Shown: in pieces, positions 1 to 8,212 of the stretch
Layout: the number at the start of each line of letters is the position of its first letter
How positions within the stretch are numbered: the stretch's first letter is position 1
Origin: Bacteroidetes bacterium B1(2017)
GTDB lineage: Bacteria > Bacteroidota > Bacteroidia > UKL13-3
Reading direction: 5' to 3'
Length of the DNA: 64,000 nt
Assembly (NCBI GenBank): GCA_002256395.1
Contig: NKJG01000001.1
Span: forward strand, 434,001-498,000
Program-made: the position numbers and the translations under genes
Notes under the pieces: model-generated
Seen by the model: the letters and a program-made list of their open reading frames with translations, nothing else
Told to the model about the DNA's origin: nothing
The model's database searches: none

Positions 1-566
1 CAGTATTCAAAAATATCTGTAATTATTCTCATGCTAGGTTTAGGAGGATAAATATAGGTTCCTCTTGCAGCATATTCCTTTAAAATATCATTCTGTATGG
101 TTCCACTAATTTTTTTAATATCAGCTCCTTGTTTTTTTGCCAAGGCAATATAAAATGCTAATAAAGTTGAAGCAGTAGCGTTGATGGTCATGGAAGTAGT
201 AATTTTCTCCAACTCAATTCCATCAAATAAGGTTTCAATATCTTTTAATGAATCAATAGCAACACCCACTTTACCAACTTCACCTTCACTCATCATATGG
301 TCGCTATCATATCCAATTTGGGTTGGTAAATCAAAGGCTACACTTAAGCCCATTGTACCATTTGCCAACAAATATTTATAGCGCTTATTACTTTCTTCGG
401 CTGTACTAAATCCTGCATATTGGCGCATGGTCCATAAACGACCTCTATACATATCTTTTTGTACACCTCTCGTGTATGGAAATTCACCAGGCATTTCTGA
501 ATTTATGCCACTATATACTTCCTTAATTTCTATTTCCGAATCGGTAATAAATTTCTTCTCACTCAT
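1..566 (-). CDS. Methylmalonyl-CoA mutase large-subunit family protein (C-terminus beyond left edge)
   Basis: The reading frame starts at the ATG at 566 and stays open to the window edge, giving about 188 N-terminal residues. The protein begins [10 protein letters not shown] and contains segments typical of the TIM-barrel domain of B12-dependent acyl-CoA mutases, including [23 protein letters not shown], shown here as [19 protein letters not shown], then [11 protein letters not shown] and MTINATAS. The family interconverts methylmalonyl-CoA and succinyl-CoA, or related acyl-CoAs. The cobalamin-binding part is not visible, so the substrate (methylmalonyl- or isobutyryl-CoA) cannot be fixed. 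A GGAG Shine-Dalgarno sequence overlaps the stop region of the upstream gene, 10 nt away, so the two genes form an operon. Confidence 0.9.
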   Translation of the reverse strand, partial: MSEKKFITDSEIEIKEVYSGINSEMPGEFPYTRGVQKDMYRGRLWTMRQYAGFSTAEESNKRYKYLLANGTMGLSVAFDLPTQIGYDSDHMMSEGEVGKVGVAIDSLKDIETLFDGIELEKITTSMTINATASTLLAFYIALAKKQGADIKKISGTIQNDILKEYAARGTYIYPPKPSMRIITDIFEY

Positions 567-576
567 ACTAAAACTC

Positions 577-1113
577 CTAACCAAAAATTAAATCAAATTC
601 CTTTTTCAAAAACGTTAATGCTTTATGGGTTGGAACCATTTCTGCATCCATCAATTTTTCAAACACAGCTTTACTTAAATCCAAGCCTACTGCATTTGGA
701 CCTAAGTCTCTATATGCGGTATTGATTAAATTTATCATTTCTTCTTTAACAACACGTATTACCTGCCAAGCCTGGGCCGACACATATAATTGTTGAGATA
801 AATTATGATTGTATTCTGAGTTAATGGCAGCTATTAAATCAACCTTTAATTGAGAAGCGCTAATACCTGGCTTGTGTGTTCTAATAACTAAACTTTCGGG
901 GCTCATTCTCTCCATAAGCAACACACATCTTTCATATGCTTGCAAACGCAATGGCTGCATGGTTTTAATTTGCTCCGATTTTAAATCCATCATGCGTTTC
1001 TCGTATTCTGTATCAAAAAATATTTTAAATTGATAATACGTTATTACAAACACAATTAAGGCTGGGATTAAATACTTTGTAATCTCCAAGAATAAGACAG
1101 TTATTTCGTTCAT
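577..1113 (-). CDS. Conserved single-pass membrane protein, probably DUF7935-like
   Basis: This is a 178-residue protein with one N-terminal membrane segment (about residues 10-30), then a soluble, mostly helical domain rich in charged residues (motifs [10 protein letters not shown] and [11 protein letters not shown]). I recognise it as a Bacteroidota-restricted uncharacterised family that often sits beside the methylmalonyl-CoA mutase gene; the DUF7935 label is from memory. It is the first gene of an operon with the mutase 10 nt downstream. The function is unknown. Co-transcription suggests a membrane-proximal partner of the mutase, but nothing in the sequence shows enzymatic activity. Confidence 0.75.
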   Translation of the reverse strand: MNEITVLFLEITKYLIPALIVFVITYYQFKIFFDTEYEKRMMDLKSEQIKTMQPLRLQAYERCVLLMERMSPESLVIRTHKPGISASQLKVDLIAAINSEYNHNLSQQLYVSAQAWQVIRVVKEEMINLINTAYRDLGPNAVGLDLSKAVFEKLMDAEMVPTHKALTFLKKEFDLIFG

Positions 1114-1252
1114 GTACTCTAATTTTGGTCGAAAATAAGGTAATTTACCAAAATTGTTTTCTTAATTAGAACAATTTGAAAAAGGATGTGAATTGGTTTA
1201 TTAATTTATCTGATTTTAGCAATCCGTGGAGTTAGATTCGTAAATTCAGAAA

Positions 1253-3832
1253 ATGGCAAAGAAGGCAAAGGAAAACAAACTGATTTTTGGAGATGCAGAA
1301 GAATTTCCAGAGAAAGATCAATTAAAAGAAGAAAAAAGGACTCCTAAAAAGGAGAAGGAGAAAAATACGTCCCGTACCTACCTCAAATTCCTTGCTGATG
1401 AGCGCTTTCTAAAATCAATGGGTATTCTGTTTGTCTTATTATCCCTTTTCTTACTCCTTTCCGCCTTATCCTTTTTTAGCACCTGGGAAAGCGATCAAAG
1501 TTTGGTTCGCTCAATAAGTTTTGGCATGTTGGCCGAAACCCAAACAACTCTAGCCGACAATATTTTAGGCACTTTAGGAGCTTGGCTTAGTTATGTTTTT
1601 ATTTACAAGGGGTTTGGAATTGCCTCCTTTGCGTTTGTATTAATTTTCTTTTTACTAGGAGTGCTCTTAATAACAAAGCTTCAACCTATTTCAATTTCAA
1701 AAACTCTGAGATATAGCTTTTTTGGTGGGATTTGGATGTCATTAAGTATGGCTTTTATTTTTCATGACCAGATGCCCATTCTTGCAGGATCTTTTGGCCA
1801 TTACTCCTATTTGTACTTAAAGGCCCTCATTGGAAATGTGGGTACTGGTTTTGGTCTTTTAGCCTATGCCCTCATATTTTTAGTTGCCGTTTTTAATATA
1901 AAATTCTATTCTCCAAAATTGGCCGAACCAATAACAGTCGATTCAAAAACCTCCATTTTTGAAACCACAGAACAAGCCATTTCATTGGAAGAAATACCTT
2001 TGAGCGGCGACGATTTTATTTTAACAAAAAGAGAAGAACCCATAGAATTTGAGGATACAGAGGAGGAAGAAATAATCTCAGAAGAAATAGAAGAACCTAG
2101 TGAGGAGGAAGTTGAAGTGCCCACTATGGAGGAAGAACTGGAAATAGAAAAAAATGAAATTATTGAACCTGAGGCAGAGATAGTAATTACCGAACCAATT
2201 GAAGAAATTCAAGAAACTCAAACCCCGTTAACCACCACAAGTGGCTTAGTTTTAGAAGTTCAAGAAATTAAGGAAGAGGTTATTCTTCCACCTGCAACCA
2301 TGCAACACACTGGGCTCGACCAACCTTACGACCCAACCCTAGATTATAGTCATTACCAATATCCTACCATTGACCTACTTAACGATTATGGCGATAATAA
2401 AGCCAAGGTTGAAAGTGCCGAATTGAGCGAAAAGACTAGGATGATTGAAGATACTCTTAAGAATTATGGAATAGGCATTAAGAGAATTTCGGCAACCATA
2501 GGACCAACGGTAACCTTATATGAAATAATTCCACAAGACGGTGTTAGGATTGCAAAAATCAAAAATTTAGAAGACGATATTGCTTTAAGTTTAGCAGCTT
2601 TAGGTATTCGTATTATTGCTCCAATTCCAGGAAGAGGAACCATTGGTATTGAGGTACCTAACTCAACTCCGGCAATTGTTAGCATGCGCTCTGTTCTTTC
2701 ATCACCTAAATTTATACATGCCGATATGGATTTGCCAATTGCCTTTGGTAAAACTATTAGCAATGAAGTGTTTGTTACCGATTTAGCCAAAATGCCTCAC
2801 CTATTAATGGCCGGTGCTACTGGCCAAGGTAAATCGGTTGGGCTAAATTGTGTGCTGGCCTCATTACTCTATAAAAAGCATCCCTCTCAAATTAAATTTG
2901 TATTGGTTGACCCTAAAAAGGTGGAATTAAATATTTACAAAACGATTGAACGCCACTTCCTAGCAAAAATACCTGGTGATCAAGATGCCATTTTAACCGA
3001 TACCAAATTGGTTATTCATACCCTAAATTCACTTTGTAAAGAAATGGACGATAGGTATGATTTATTAAAGGATGCCCAGGTAAGAAACCTGAAAGAATAC
3101 AATGCAAAATTTGTAAGCAGAAGACTTCCACCAACAGATAAAATCAAGCATCGTTACCTTCCGTATATCATTGTAGTTATTGATGAGTTAGCTGATTTAA
3201 TGATGACAGCAGGAAAAGAGGTTGAATTTCCAATTGCCCGTTTAGCTCAATTGGCTCGTGCCATTGGTATACATTTAATTCTAGCTACGCAAAGACCTAG
3301 TGTAAATATTATTACAGGTACTATTAAAGCCAATTTCCCTGCTCGTTTAGCCTTTAGAGTTTCTCAAAAAATAGATTCTAGAACCATTTTGGATGCCAAT
3401 GGAGCAGACCAATTAATTGGTAAAGGAGATATGCTATTTAGCAATGGAAATGATTTAATACGCCTCCAATGCGCCTTTGTTGACACACCTGAAGTTGAAA
3501 AAATAACTGAATTTATTGGGTCACAGCAAGGCCGCGAACCTTATGAATTGCCTTTGGTTCAAACCGAAAACGATGAAGGAGGAAGCAGCGAAGGGTTTGA
3601 TAGCGAAAACCGCGACGACCTTTTTAGTGAAGCTGCAAGGCTTATTGTTGTTCACCAGCAAGGTTCAACCTCTTTATTGCAAAGGAGGCTAAATCTTGGC
3701 TATAATAGAGCTGGCCGACTAATTGACCAATTAGAAAAAGCTGGTGTTGTGGGGCCATTTAAAGGAAGTAAGGCACGCGAAGTACTTGTGCATAGTGAAG
3801 CGGAACTAGAAACCTTACTTAAATCTTTGTAG
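1253..3832 (+). CDS. ftsK: DNA translocase FtsK/SpoIIIE family
   Basis: An 859-residue septal DNA pump that moves chromosome termini through the division septum. It has a basic N-terminus, four membrane segments between about residues 52 and 216, a very acidic linker (about 235-330, long runs of Glu), and then the FtsK motor. The Walker A motif GATGQGKS is at 521-528 and Walker B VVIDELAD near 640-648, followed by a RAIGIHLILATQRPS stretch. The C-terminal gamma winged-helix domain (about 787-845, GSTSLLQRRL..GYNRAGRLIDQLE) normally reads KOPS-type polar sequences. All motifs look intact. It is followed by a LolA-like gene 82 nt downstream, a common Bacteroidota neighbourhood. Confidence 0.97.
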   Translation: MAKKAKENKLIFGDAEEFPEKDQLKEEKRTPKKEKEKNTSRTYLKFLADERFLKSMGILFVLLSLFLLLSALSFFSTWESDQSLVRSISFGMLAETQTTLADNILGTLGAWLSYVFIYKGFGIASFAFVLIFFLLGVLLITKLQPISISKTLRYSFFGGIWMSLSMAFIFHDQMPILAGSFGHYSYLYLKALIGNVGTGFGLLAYALIFLVAVFNIKFYSPKLAEPITVDSKTSIFETTEQAISLEEIPLSGDDFILTKREEPIEFEDTEEEEIISEEIEEPSEEEVEVPTMEEELEIEKNEIIEPEAEIVITEPIEEIQETQTPLTTTSGLVLEVQEIKEEVILPPATMQHTGLDQPYDPTLDYSHYQYPTIDLLNDYGDNKAKVESAELSEKTRMIEDTLKNYGIGIKRISATIGPTVTLYEIIPQDGVRIAKIKNLEDDIALSLAALGIRIIAPIPGRGTIGIEVPNSTPAIVSMRSVLSSPKFIHADMDLPIAFGKTISNEVFVTDLAKMPHLLMAGATGQGKSVGLNCVLASLLYKKHPSQIKFVLVDPKKVELNIYKTIERHFLAKIPGDQDAILTDTKLVIHTLNSLCKEMDDRYDLLKDAQVRNLKEYNAKFVSRRLPPTDKIKHRYLPYIIVVIDELADLMMTAGKEVEFPIARLAQLARAIGIHLILATQRPSVNIITGTIKANFPARLAFRVSQKIDSRTILDANGADQLIGKGDMLFSNGNDLIRLQCAFVDTPEVEKITEFIGSQQGREPYELPLVQTENDEGGSSEGFDSENRDDLFSEAARLIVVHQQGSTSLLQRRLNLGYNRAGRLIDQLEKAGVVGPFKGSKAREVLVHSEAELETLLKSL

Positions 3833-3914
3833 GTTTTTGGTAAATAAGGATAGAAAAATTAAAGGTGATTTTAATTTCGTTTCAAAATCAAATAATTAAT
3901 TAAATATTTGCAGG

Positions 3915-4562
3915 GTGAAAAATATCCTTCTACTCGTATGCGCTTTGTTCTTTGTGAACATCTTAAGCGCACAAAACGCCAAACAAAATGATGCAGAAAA
4001 GCTTATGGAACGTGTTAGCAAACGTTACAAAGCATTCAAAAGCATTAAAGCCGACTTTGTTTATACAATTGAAAACAAGCAGCAAAAAAGCCAAGAAAAA
4101 CAAAAAGGAAATATTTTAGTTAAAGGCAATAAATTTAGATTAGATATTGCCAATCAGCTTATAATATGTGATAACAAAACCATTTGGACATATAGCCGCG
4201 AGGTAAATGAAGTTCAAATAAATAATTATTCACCAAAAGAAGGTGCCATTAGATTGGATGATATTTTTACCATGTATGGCAAAGGTTTTATTTATAAAAC
4301 TGCCGAAACAAGAAAAGAAGGCGCAAAAGATATTGTAGTGATTGAGTTAACGCCAAAAGACAAAAAGAAGAAATTCTTTAAAATTAAGGTAACAGTTGAC
4401 AAAACCAATCAAACCATCCTTAACTCTCAAATTTTTGAAAAGAATGGAACGATACACAATTATAGCGTTACCAATCAGTTTCCAAACCTAAAATTTGATG
4501 ATAATCAGTTTACGTTTGATGCAAAGAAATACCCTGGAGTTGAAATAATCGACTTACGTTAA
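3915..4562 (+). CDS. LolA-like outer-membrane lipoprotein carrier protein
   Basis: A 215-residue periplasmic protein with signal peptide MKNILLLVCALFFVNILSAQ. The body matches the LolA/LolB half-barrel fold: the KADFVYTI strand, then GNILVKGNKFRLDI, the QLIICDNKTIWTYS strand and a C-terminal LKFDDNQFTFDAKKYPGVEIIDL. LolA carries lipoproteins from the inner to the outer membrane. The start is a GTG directly after an AATATTTG-like promoter -7 element, so the leader is probably a few nucleotides or absent. It ends convergently with the DUF1573 gene on the other strand, and the two stop codons overlap by 4 nt. Confidence 0.85.
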   Translation: MKNILLLVCALFFVNILSAQNAKQNDAEKLMERVSKRYKAFKSIKADFVYTIENKQQKSQEKQKGNILVKGNKFRLDIANQLIICDNKTIWTYSREVNEVQINNYSPKEGAIRLDDIFTMYGKGFIYKTAETRKEGAKDIVVIELTPKDKKKKFFKIKVTVDKTNQTILNSQIFEKNGTIHNYSVTNQFPNLKFDDNQFTFDAKKYPGVEIIDLR

Positions 4563-5023
4563 AATCCTCCTCCAACATCTATCTTAACCGGAGATTGTGG
4601 TTGTTTAGGAGTATCTTCAACTACACCCTTAATCGTTAATTGAATAGGGCCATTTTCGGCATTTGATTGAACGGTAATACCTTTTGAAAAGTTACCCCTA
4701 TAGGTTGCTGGGTTATAAATAGCCTTAATCTTTGATTTTTGTCCAGGCATAATTGGTTCTCTTGGCCACTCTGGGGTAGTACAACCGCAACCTGGCTGAA
4801 CATTACTAAGGACCAAAGGAACTTTGCCTTTATTAAAAAACACAAATTCGTATTCAGCAGTTCTTCCATCATATATTTTACCAAAATCATGAACTACTGT
4901 TTCAAATTCTATTTTCGCTTTTGGTTCAGAATCCTTCTTAACATCTGTTTGTTTCAATTCGGTTTGAGCCCAAACAAACACAGTACTTAAACTAAATAGG
5001 GCTATTAATGTTATCTTCTTCAT
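4559..5023 (-). CDS. DUF1573 domain secreted protein (copy 2)
   Basis: A 154-residue exported protein starting MKKITLIALFSLS; I use the ATG at 5023 because it begins a clean signal peptide, whereas an upstream in-frame Met adds a non-signal extension. The mature part is a single DUF1573 Ig-like beta-sandwich with the family signature HDFGKI..G..AEYEFVFFNKGKVPL and the cysteine motif PGCGCTTPEWPREPI. The C-terminus is Pro/Gly rich. DUF1573 proteins are common in Bacteroidota envelopes and their function is not established. It lies downstream of its paralogue at 5089-5511, separated by a terminator hairpin, so it may be expressed less. Confidence 0.85.
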   Translation of the reverse strand: MKKITLIALFSLSTVFVWAQTELKQTDVKKDSEPKAKIEFETVVHDFGKIYDGRTAEYEFVFFNKGKVPLVLSNVQPGCGCTTPEWPREPIMPGQKSKIKAIYNPATYRGNFSKGITVQSNAENGPIQLTIKGVVEDTPKQPQSPVKIDVGGGF

Positions 5024-5032
5024 ATAGGTATA

Positions 5033-5070
5033 ATAAAAAAACCTGCACAAATTAATCATTTATGCAGGTT
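5033..5070 (-). terminator. Rho-independent terminator of the first DUF1573 gene
   Basis: An 8-bp perfect stem (AACCTGCA pairing with TGCAGGTT, loop 15 nt) is followed on the minus strand by a run of seven T. It sits 19 nt after the stop of the 5089-5511 gene and just upstream of its paralogue, so it should terminate or attenuate between the two. Confidence 0.7.
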
Positions 5071-5088
5071 ATTTTAAAAAAATTGTGA

Positions 5089-5511
5089 CTACTTAATTTC
5101 AGCTGGTTTTACATCTCCTTTTAAGTAAAGGATAACAGTTGAATTCTTAGCATTACTTACTACAGTAACACTTTTGGTGAATCCACCTGGTGAAGCTGCA
5201 TTGTAAGTAGCTTTAACAACACCTGTTTTACCTGGCTTAATTGGCTCTCTAGTCCAATCTGGAGTAGTACAACCACAGCTAGCAGATGCATTGGTAATAG
5301 TTAAATTTGATTTACCTGTGTTTTTGAAAACAAATTCATAGGTAGCAGGTGTTCCTTGAGGAATTGAACCAAAATCATGAGTTTCTTTTTCGAATTTAAT
5401 TTCTGGTGCTTTTGGATCTGCAGCAGGGTTTGGTTGTACATCCGGTGTTTGTGCGCTTGCTGTCATCAATCCGCCAAAGGCAATCATAACAGTTAAGATT
5501 AATTTTTTCAT
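5089..5511 (-). CDS. DUF1573 domain secreted protein (copy 1)
   Basis: A 140-residue exported protein, signal peptide MKKLILTVMIAFGGLMTASAQ, then a Pro-rich spacer and one DUF1573 domain. The motifs HDFGSIPQGTPATYEFVFKNTG, read in parts as HDFGSI and YEFVFKNTG, and CGCTTPDWTREPIKPG are shared with the neighbour at 4559-5023, showing recent paralogy. The family is uncharacterised; the conserved Cys-Gly-Cys could be a disulphide or metal site, but this is inference. A good promoter (TTG-N20-TATTTTTG) precedes it. Confidence 0.88.
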   Translation of the reverse strand: MKKLILTVMIAFGGLMTASAQTPDVQPNPAADPKAPEIKFEKETHDFGSIPQGTPATYEFVFKNTGKSNLTITNASASCGCTTPDWTREPIKPGKTGVVKATYNAASPGGFTKSVTVVSNAKNSTVILYLKGDVKPAEIK

Positions 5512-5555
5512 TTTTGTTTTACGTTTTACGTTAGGTTAATATTCAATTACTGTTC

Positions 5556-5586
5556 CAAAAATAGGCGTCTTTGCAAATTATAACAA
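5556..5586 (-). promoter_or_regulatory. Bacteroidota-type promoter for DUF1573 gene
   Basis: On the minus strand, TTG (5584-5586), a 20-nt spacer and TATTTTTG (5556-5563) match the TTG-N17-23-TAnnTTTG consensus. The start codon of the 5089-5511 gene is 44 nt downstream. Confidence 0.6.
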
Positions 5587-5640
5587 TATTCTCCATTTAA
5601 AAAATTGTTAAATACAAGTGCATTTATTCCATAGATTGTT

Positions 5641-5670
5641 TTGGATAATAATCAAAAATCTTTAGGTTTG
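5641..5670 (+). promoter_or_regulatory. Bacteroidota-type promoter for E1 gene
   Basis: TTG (5641-5643), a 19-nt spacer and TAGGTTTG (5663-5670) match the TTG-N17-23-TAnnTTTG consensus. The ATG of the dehydrogenase gene follows 22 nt later. Confidence 0.6.
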
Positions 5671-5692
5671 GAACGGAAGAAATATTTGAAAC

Positions 5693-8086
5693 ATGACGGA
5701 CGCATCATTGGCTCAGGCCGACCAAAAATATAAAGCGGTAATTTTAGAAGATTATCGCATCGCCTACCTTAGTCGCCTCACTAGTTTATTAGGAAGAAAG
5801 GAAGTACTAACAGGCAAAGCAAAGTTTGGAATATTTGGCGATGGAAAGGAATTACCCCAAATAGCGCTTGCTAAAGCCTTTAAGAATGGCGATTTTAGAT
5901 CGGGGTATTACCGAGATCAAACATTTATGATGGCTAGCGGATTGTTGAGTATTCAAGAATTTTTCGCCCAACTATATGCTCATACAGATGTTGTTGCCGA
6001 ACCCGCTAGTGCAGGTCGAATGATGAATGGTCATTATGGAACAAGAACATTGGATGAAAACGGACATTGGAAAGAACTAAAAAATCTCAAAAATTCTTCT
6101 TCAGATATTTCACCCACTGCAGGCCAAATGCTTCGTTTGGTTGGTTTAGCGCATGCTTCTAAATATTACAGACAGCACAGCGACCTAATAGGAACCAACC
6201 CCTTTTCGGTAAATGGAAATGAGGTTGCATGGGGAACTATAGGAAATGCAAGTAGCAGCGAAGGCCATTTTTTTGAAGCCATAAACGCAGGCGGTGTTTT
6301 GCAAATTCCTATGGTAGTTTCTGTTTGGGACGATTCTTATGGCATTTCGGTTCACGCCAAATACCAAACAACAAAAGAAAATATTTCAGAAGTATTAAAG
6401 GGCTTTCAACGCGATGAAAAAGGCGCGGGATATCAAATATTTACAGTGAAAGGTTGGGACTACCCTGCCCTTTGCCAAGTATATGAGCAAGCCGGAAAAT
6501 TAGCAAGAGAACAACATATCCCTTGTTTAATTCATGTAACTGAACTTACGCAACCGCAAGGACATTCAACTTCTGGCTCGCATGAACGTTATAAAAGCAA
6601 GGAACGTTTAGAATGGGAAACAGAAAACGATTGTTTAAAACGATTTAAGGAATGGATTTTAGCGAATGCTATTTCAAGCGAACAAGAACTTGAAGCGATA
6701 GAAAATGAATCAAAAATTCAGGTAAATGTTTCTAAGAAAAATGCGTGGGAATCATACTTGAACCCTATCAAAGAAGACCTTTCACAACTTACTACTATCT
6801 TAGGAAACTTGGCTCAGGAAAGCGCCCAAAGTGCTGCCTTGAACCAACTTAACGAGCAGTTAAAATCTATTGCTGAACCTATTCGCAAAGATATTGGAAC
6901 TACCTTGCATGCTGCCATGCGCCTTACACGAAAAGAAAATGGTTCGGCAAAAACGGCACTTGAAAATTATAAATCAGAATTTGAAGCTCTTAATAGTGAT
7001 AGATATAATTCTACACTTTATAGCGATTCGGATCAAAGTGCATTAAAGGTTCAAGAAATTAAACCCGAATACACCAGCGAATCTAAACTAGTAGATGGTA
7101 GAGAAGTTTTAGTGGCTTACTTCGATCAATTATTTAGTAAAGATCCAAGAGTTATGGCTTTTGGAGAAGATGTTGGAAAAATTGGAGATGTAAACCAAGG
7201 TTTTGCTGGACTGCAAGAAAAACATGGAGAAGGCAGAATTTTTGACACCGGTATTCGCGAATTAACAATTATTGGGCAAGGAATTGGAACTGCCTTAAGA
7301 GGCTTAAGACCAATCGCAGAAATTCAATATTTGGATTATTTACTTTATGGATTGCAACCTTTAAGCGATGATGTGGCAACACTTCAATATAGAACAAAAG
7401 GTGGGCAAAAAGCTCCACTAATTGTTAGAACTCGTGGTCACAGATTAGAAGGAATTTGGCATTCTGGTTCACCCATTGGAATGATTTTAAACTCATTGCG
7501 TGGCATGCACGTGCTTACACCAAGAAATATGGTGCAAGCAGCTGGTATGTACCAAACATTAATACAAAGCGATGAACCTGCACTTATTATTGAGTGTTTA
7601 AATGGATATCGCTTAAAAGAAAAAATGCCCGATAATTTAGGAACCTATACCGTTCCTTTGGGTATTCCAGAAACTATTGAAGAAGGAAATGATGTTACGG
7701 TTGTATCTTATGGTTCTACTTTAAGAGTAATACAAGATGCTTCTAAAATGTTGAAAGAGCTTGGAATAAGTATTGATTTAATTGATGCCCAAACTCTATT
7801 ACCGTTTGATATTCATCACTCTATTTCTGTGTCCTTACAAAAAACAAATAAGTTGGTAGTGATAGATGAAGATGTTCCAGGTGGTGCAAGTGCATTTATT
7901 TTACAACAAATTCTTGAACACCAAAATGGATACTTTCATTTAGATGCAAAACCAGTAACTATTACTGCAAAAGCCCATAGACCAGCTTACGGCACTGATG
8001 GTGATTACTTTAGCAAACCAAATGCAGAAGAAATTTACGATGCTATTTTTAACCTAATGCTTGAATATAACCCTTCTAGGTTCTAA
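5693..8086 (+). CDS. Fused alpha/beta thiamine-dependent 2-oxoacid dehydrogenase E1
   Basis: A 797-residue protein that joins E1-alpha (about residues 20-420) and E1-beta (about 455-797) of a branched-chain or other 2-oxoacid dehydrogenase complex, which decarboxylates 2-oxoacids with thiamine diphosphate. The alpha part has the family motifs YYRDQT, GRMMNGHYGT and SGSHERYK. The beta part has VMAFGEDVG, EIQYLDYL, RTRGHR and VVIDEDVPGGASAF. The alpha-part cofactor motif reads GNASSSEG at 184-191, with Asn185 where related E1 proteins usually carry Asp or Glu; I believe this is common in this fused Bacteroidota subfamily. The gene is monocistronic, with its own promoter and terminator. The E2 and E3 genes are not in the window. 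The exact substrate is not resolvable from sequence. Confidence 0.9.
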   Translation: MTDASLAQADQKYKAVILEDYRIAYLSRLTSLLGRKEVLTGKAKFGIFGDGKELPQIALAKAFKNGDFRSGYYRDQTFMMASGLLSIQEFFAQLYAHTDVVAEPASAGRMMNGHYGTRTLDENGHWKELKNLKNSSSDISPTAGQMLRLVGLAHASKYYRQHSDLIGTNPFSVNGNEVAWGTIGNASSSEGHFFEAINAGGVLQIPMVVSVWDDSYGISVHAKYQTTKENISEVLKGFQRDEKGAGYQIFTVKGWDYPALCQVYEQAGKLAREQHIPCLIHVTELTQPQGHSTSGSHERYKSKERLEWETENDCLKRFKEWILANAISSEQELEAIENESKIQVNVSKKNAWESYLNPIKEDLSQLTTILGNLAQESAQSAALNQLNEQLKSIAEPIRKDIGTTLHAAMRLTRKENGSAKTALENYKSEFEALNSDRYNSTLYSDSDQSALKVQEIKPEYTSESKLVDGREVLVAYFDQLFSKDPRVMAFGEDVGKIGDVNQGFAGLQEKHGEGRIFDTGIRELTIIGQGIGTALRGLRPIAEIQYLDYLLYGLQPLSDDVATLQYRTKGGQKAPLIVRTRGHRLEGIWHSGSPIGMILNSLRGMHVLTPRNMVQAAGMYQTLIQSDEPALIIECLNGYRLKEKMPDNLGTYTVPLGIPETIEEGNDVTVVSYGSTLRVIQDASKMLKELGISIDLIDAQTLLPFDIHHSISVSLQKTNKLVVIDEDVPGGASAFILQQILEHQNGYFHLDAKPVTITAKAHRPAYGTDGDYFSKPNAEEIYDAIFNLMLEYNPSRF

Positions 8087-8111
8087 ATCAACTTATGTTC
8101 CTTACCAAGAA

Positions 8112-8135
8112 AAGCTGCCAATGGCGGCTTTTTTT
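8112..8135 (+). terminator. Rho-independent terminator after E1 gene
   Basis: An 8-bp stem (AAGCTGCC with GGCGGCTT, one G-T pair, 3-nt loop) runs into seven T, 25 nt after the E1 stop codon. Confidence 0.85.
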
Positions 8136-8162
8136 GTTTCCTGATAAAAATCAGTTTATTTT

Positions 8163-8177
8163 TATTTAGACTAAATA
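8163..8177. promoter_or_regulatory. Inverted-repeat operator, possible iron or metal regulator box
   Basis: TATTTAG-A-CTAAATA is a perfect 7-1-7 inverted repeat. It sits just upstream of a TATTTTTG promoter element (8188-8195), where the -33 region would be, and in front of a FecA-like receptor gene. The TTAG-N-CTAA core resembles operators of DtxR/MntR-type metalloregulators. The assignment to iron control is inference from the downstream gene. Confidence 0.5.
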
Positions 8178-8187
8178 TAAATAAAAA

Positions 8188-8195
8188 TATTTTTG
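8188..8195 (+). promoter_or_regulatory. Promoter -7 element of FecA-like receptor gene
   Basis: TATTTTTG matches the Bacteroidota TAnnTTTG -7 consensus, 17 nt upstream of the ATG at 8213. No TTG is seen at -33; the inverted repeat at 8163-8177 occupies that place. Confidence 0.5.
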
Positions 8196-8212
8196 TGAAC
8201 TAATATTTTGAT

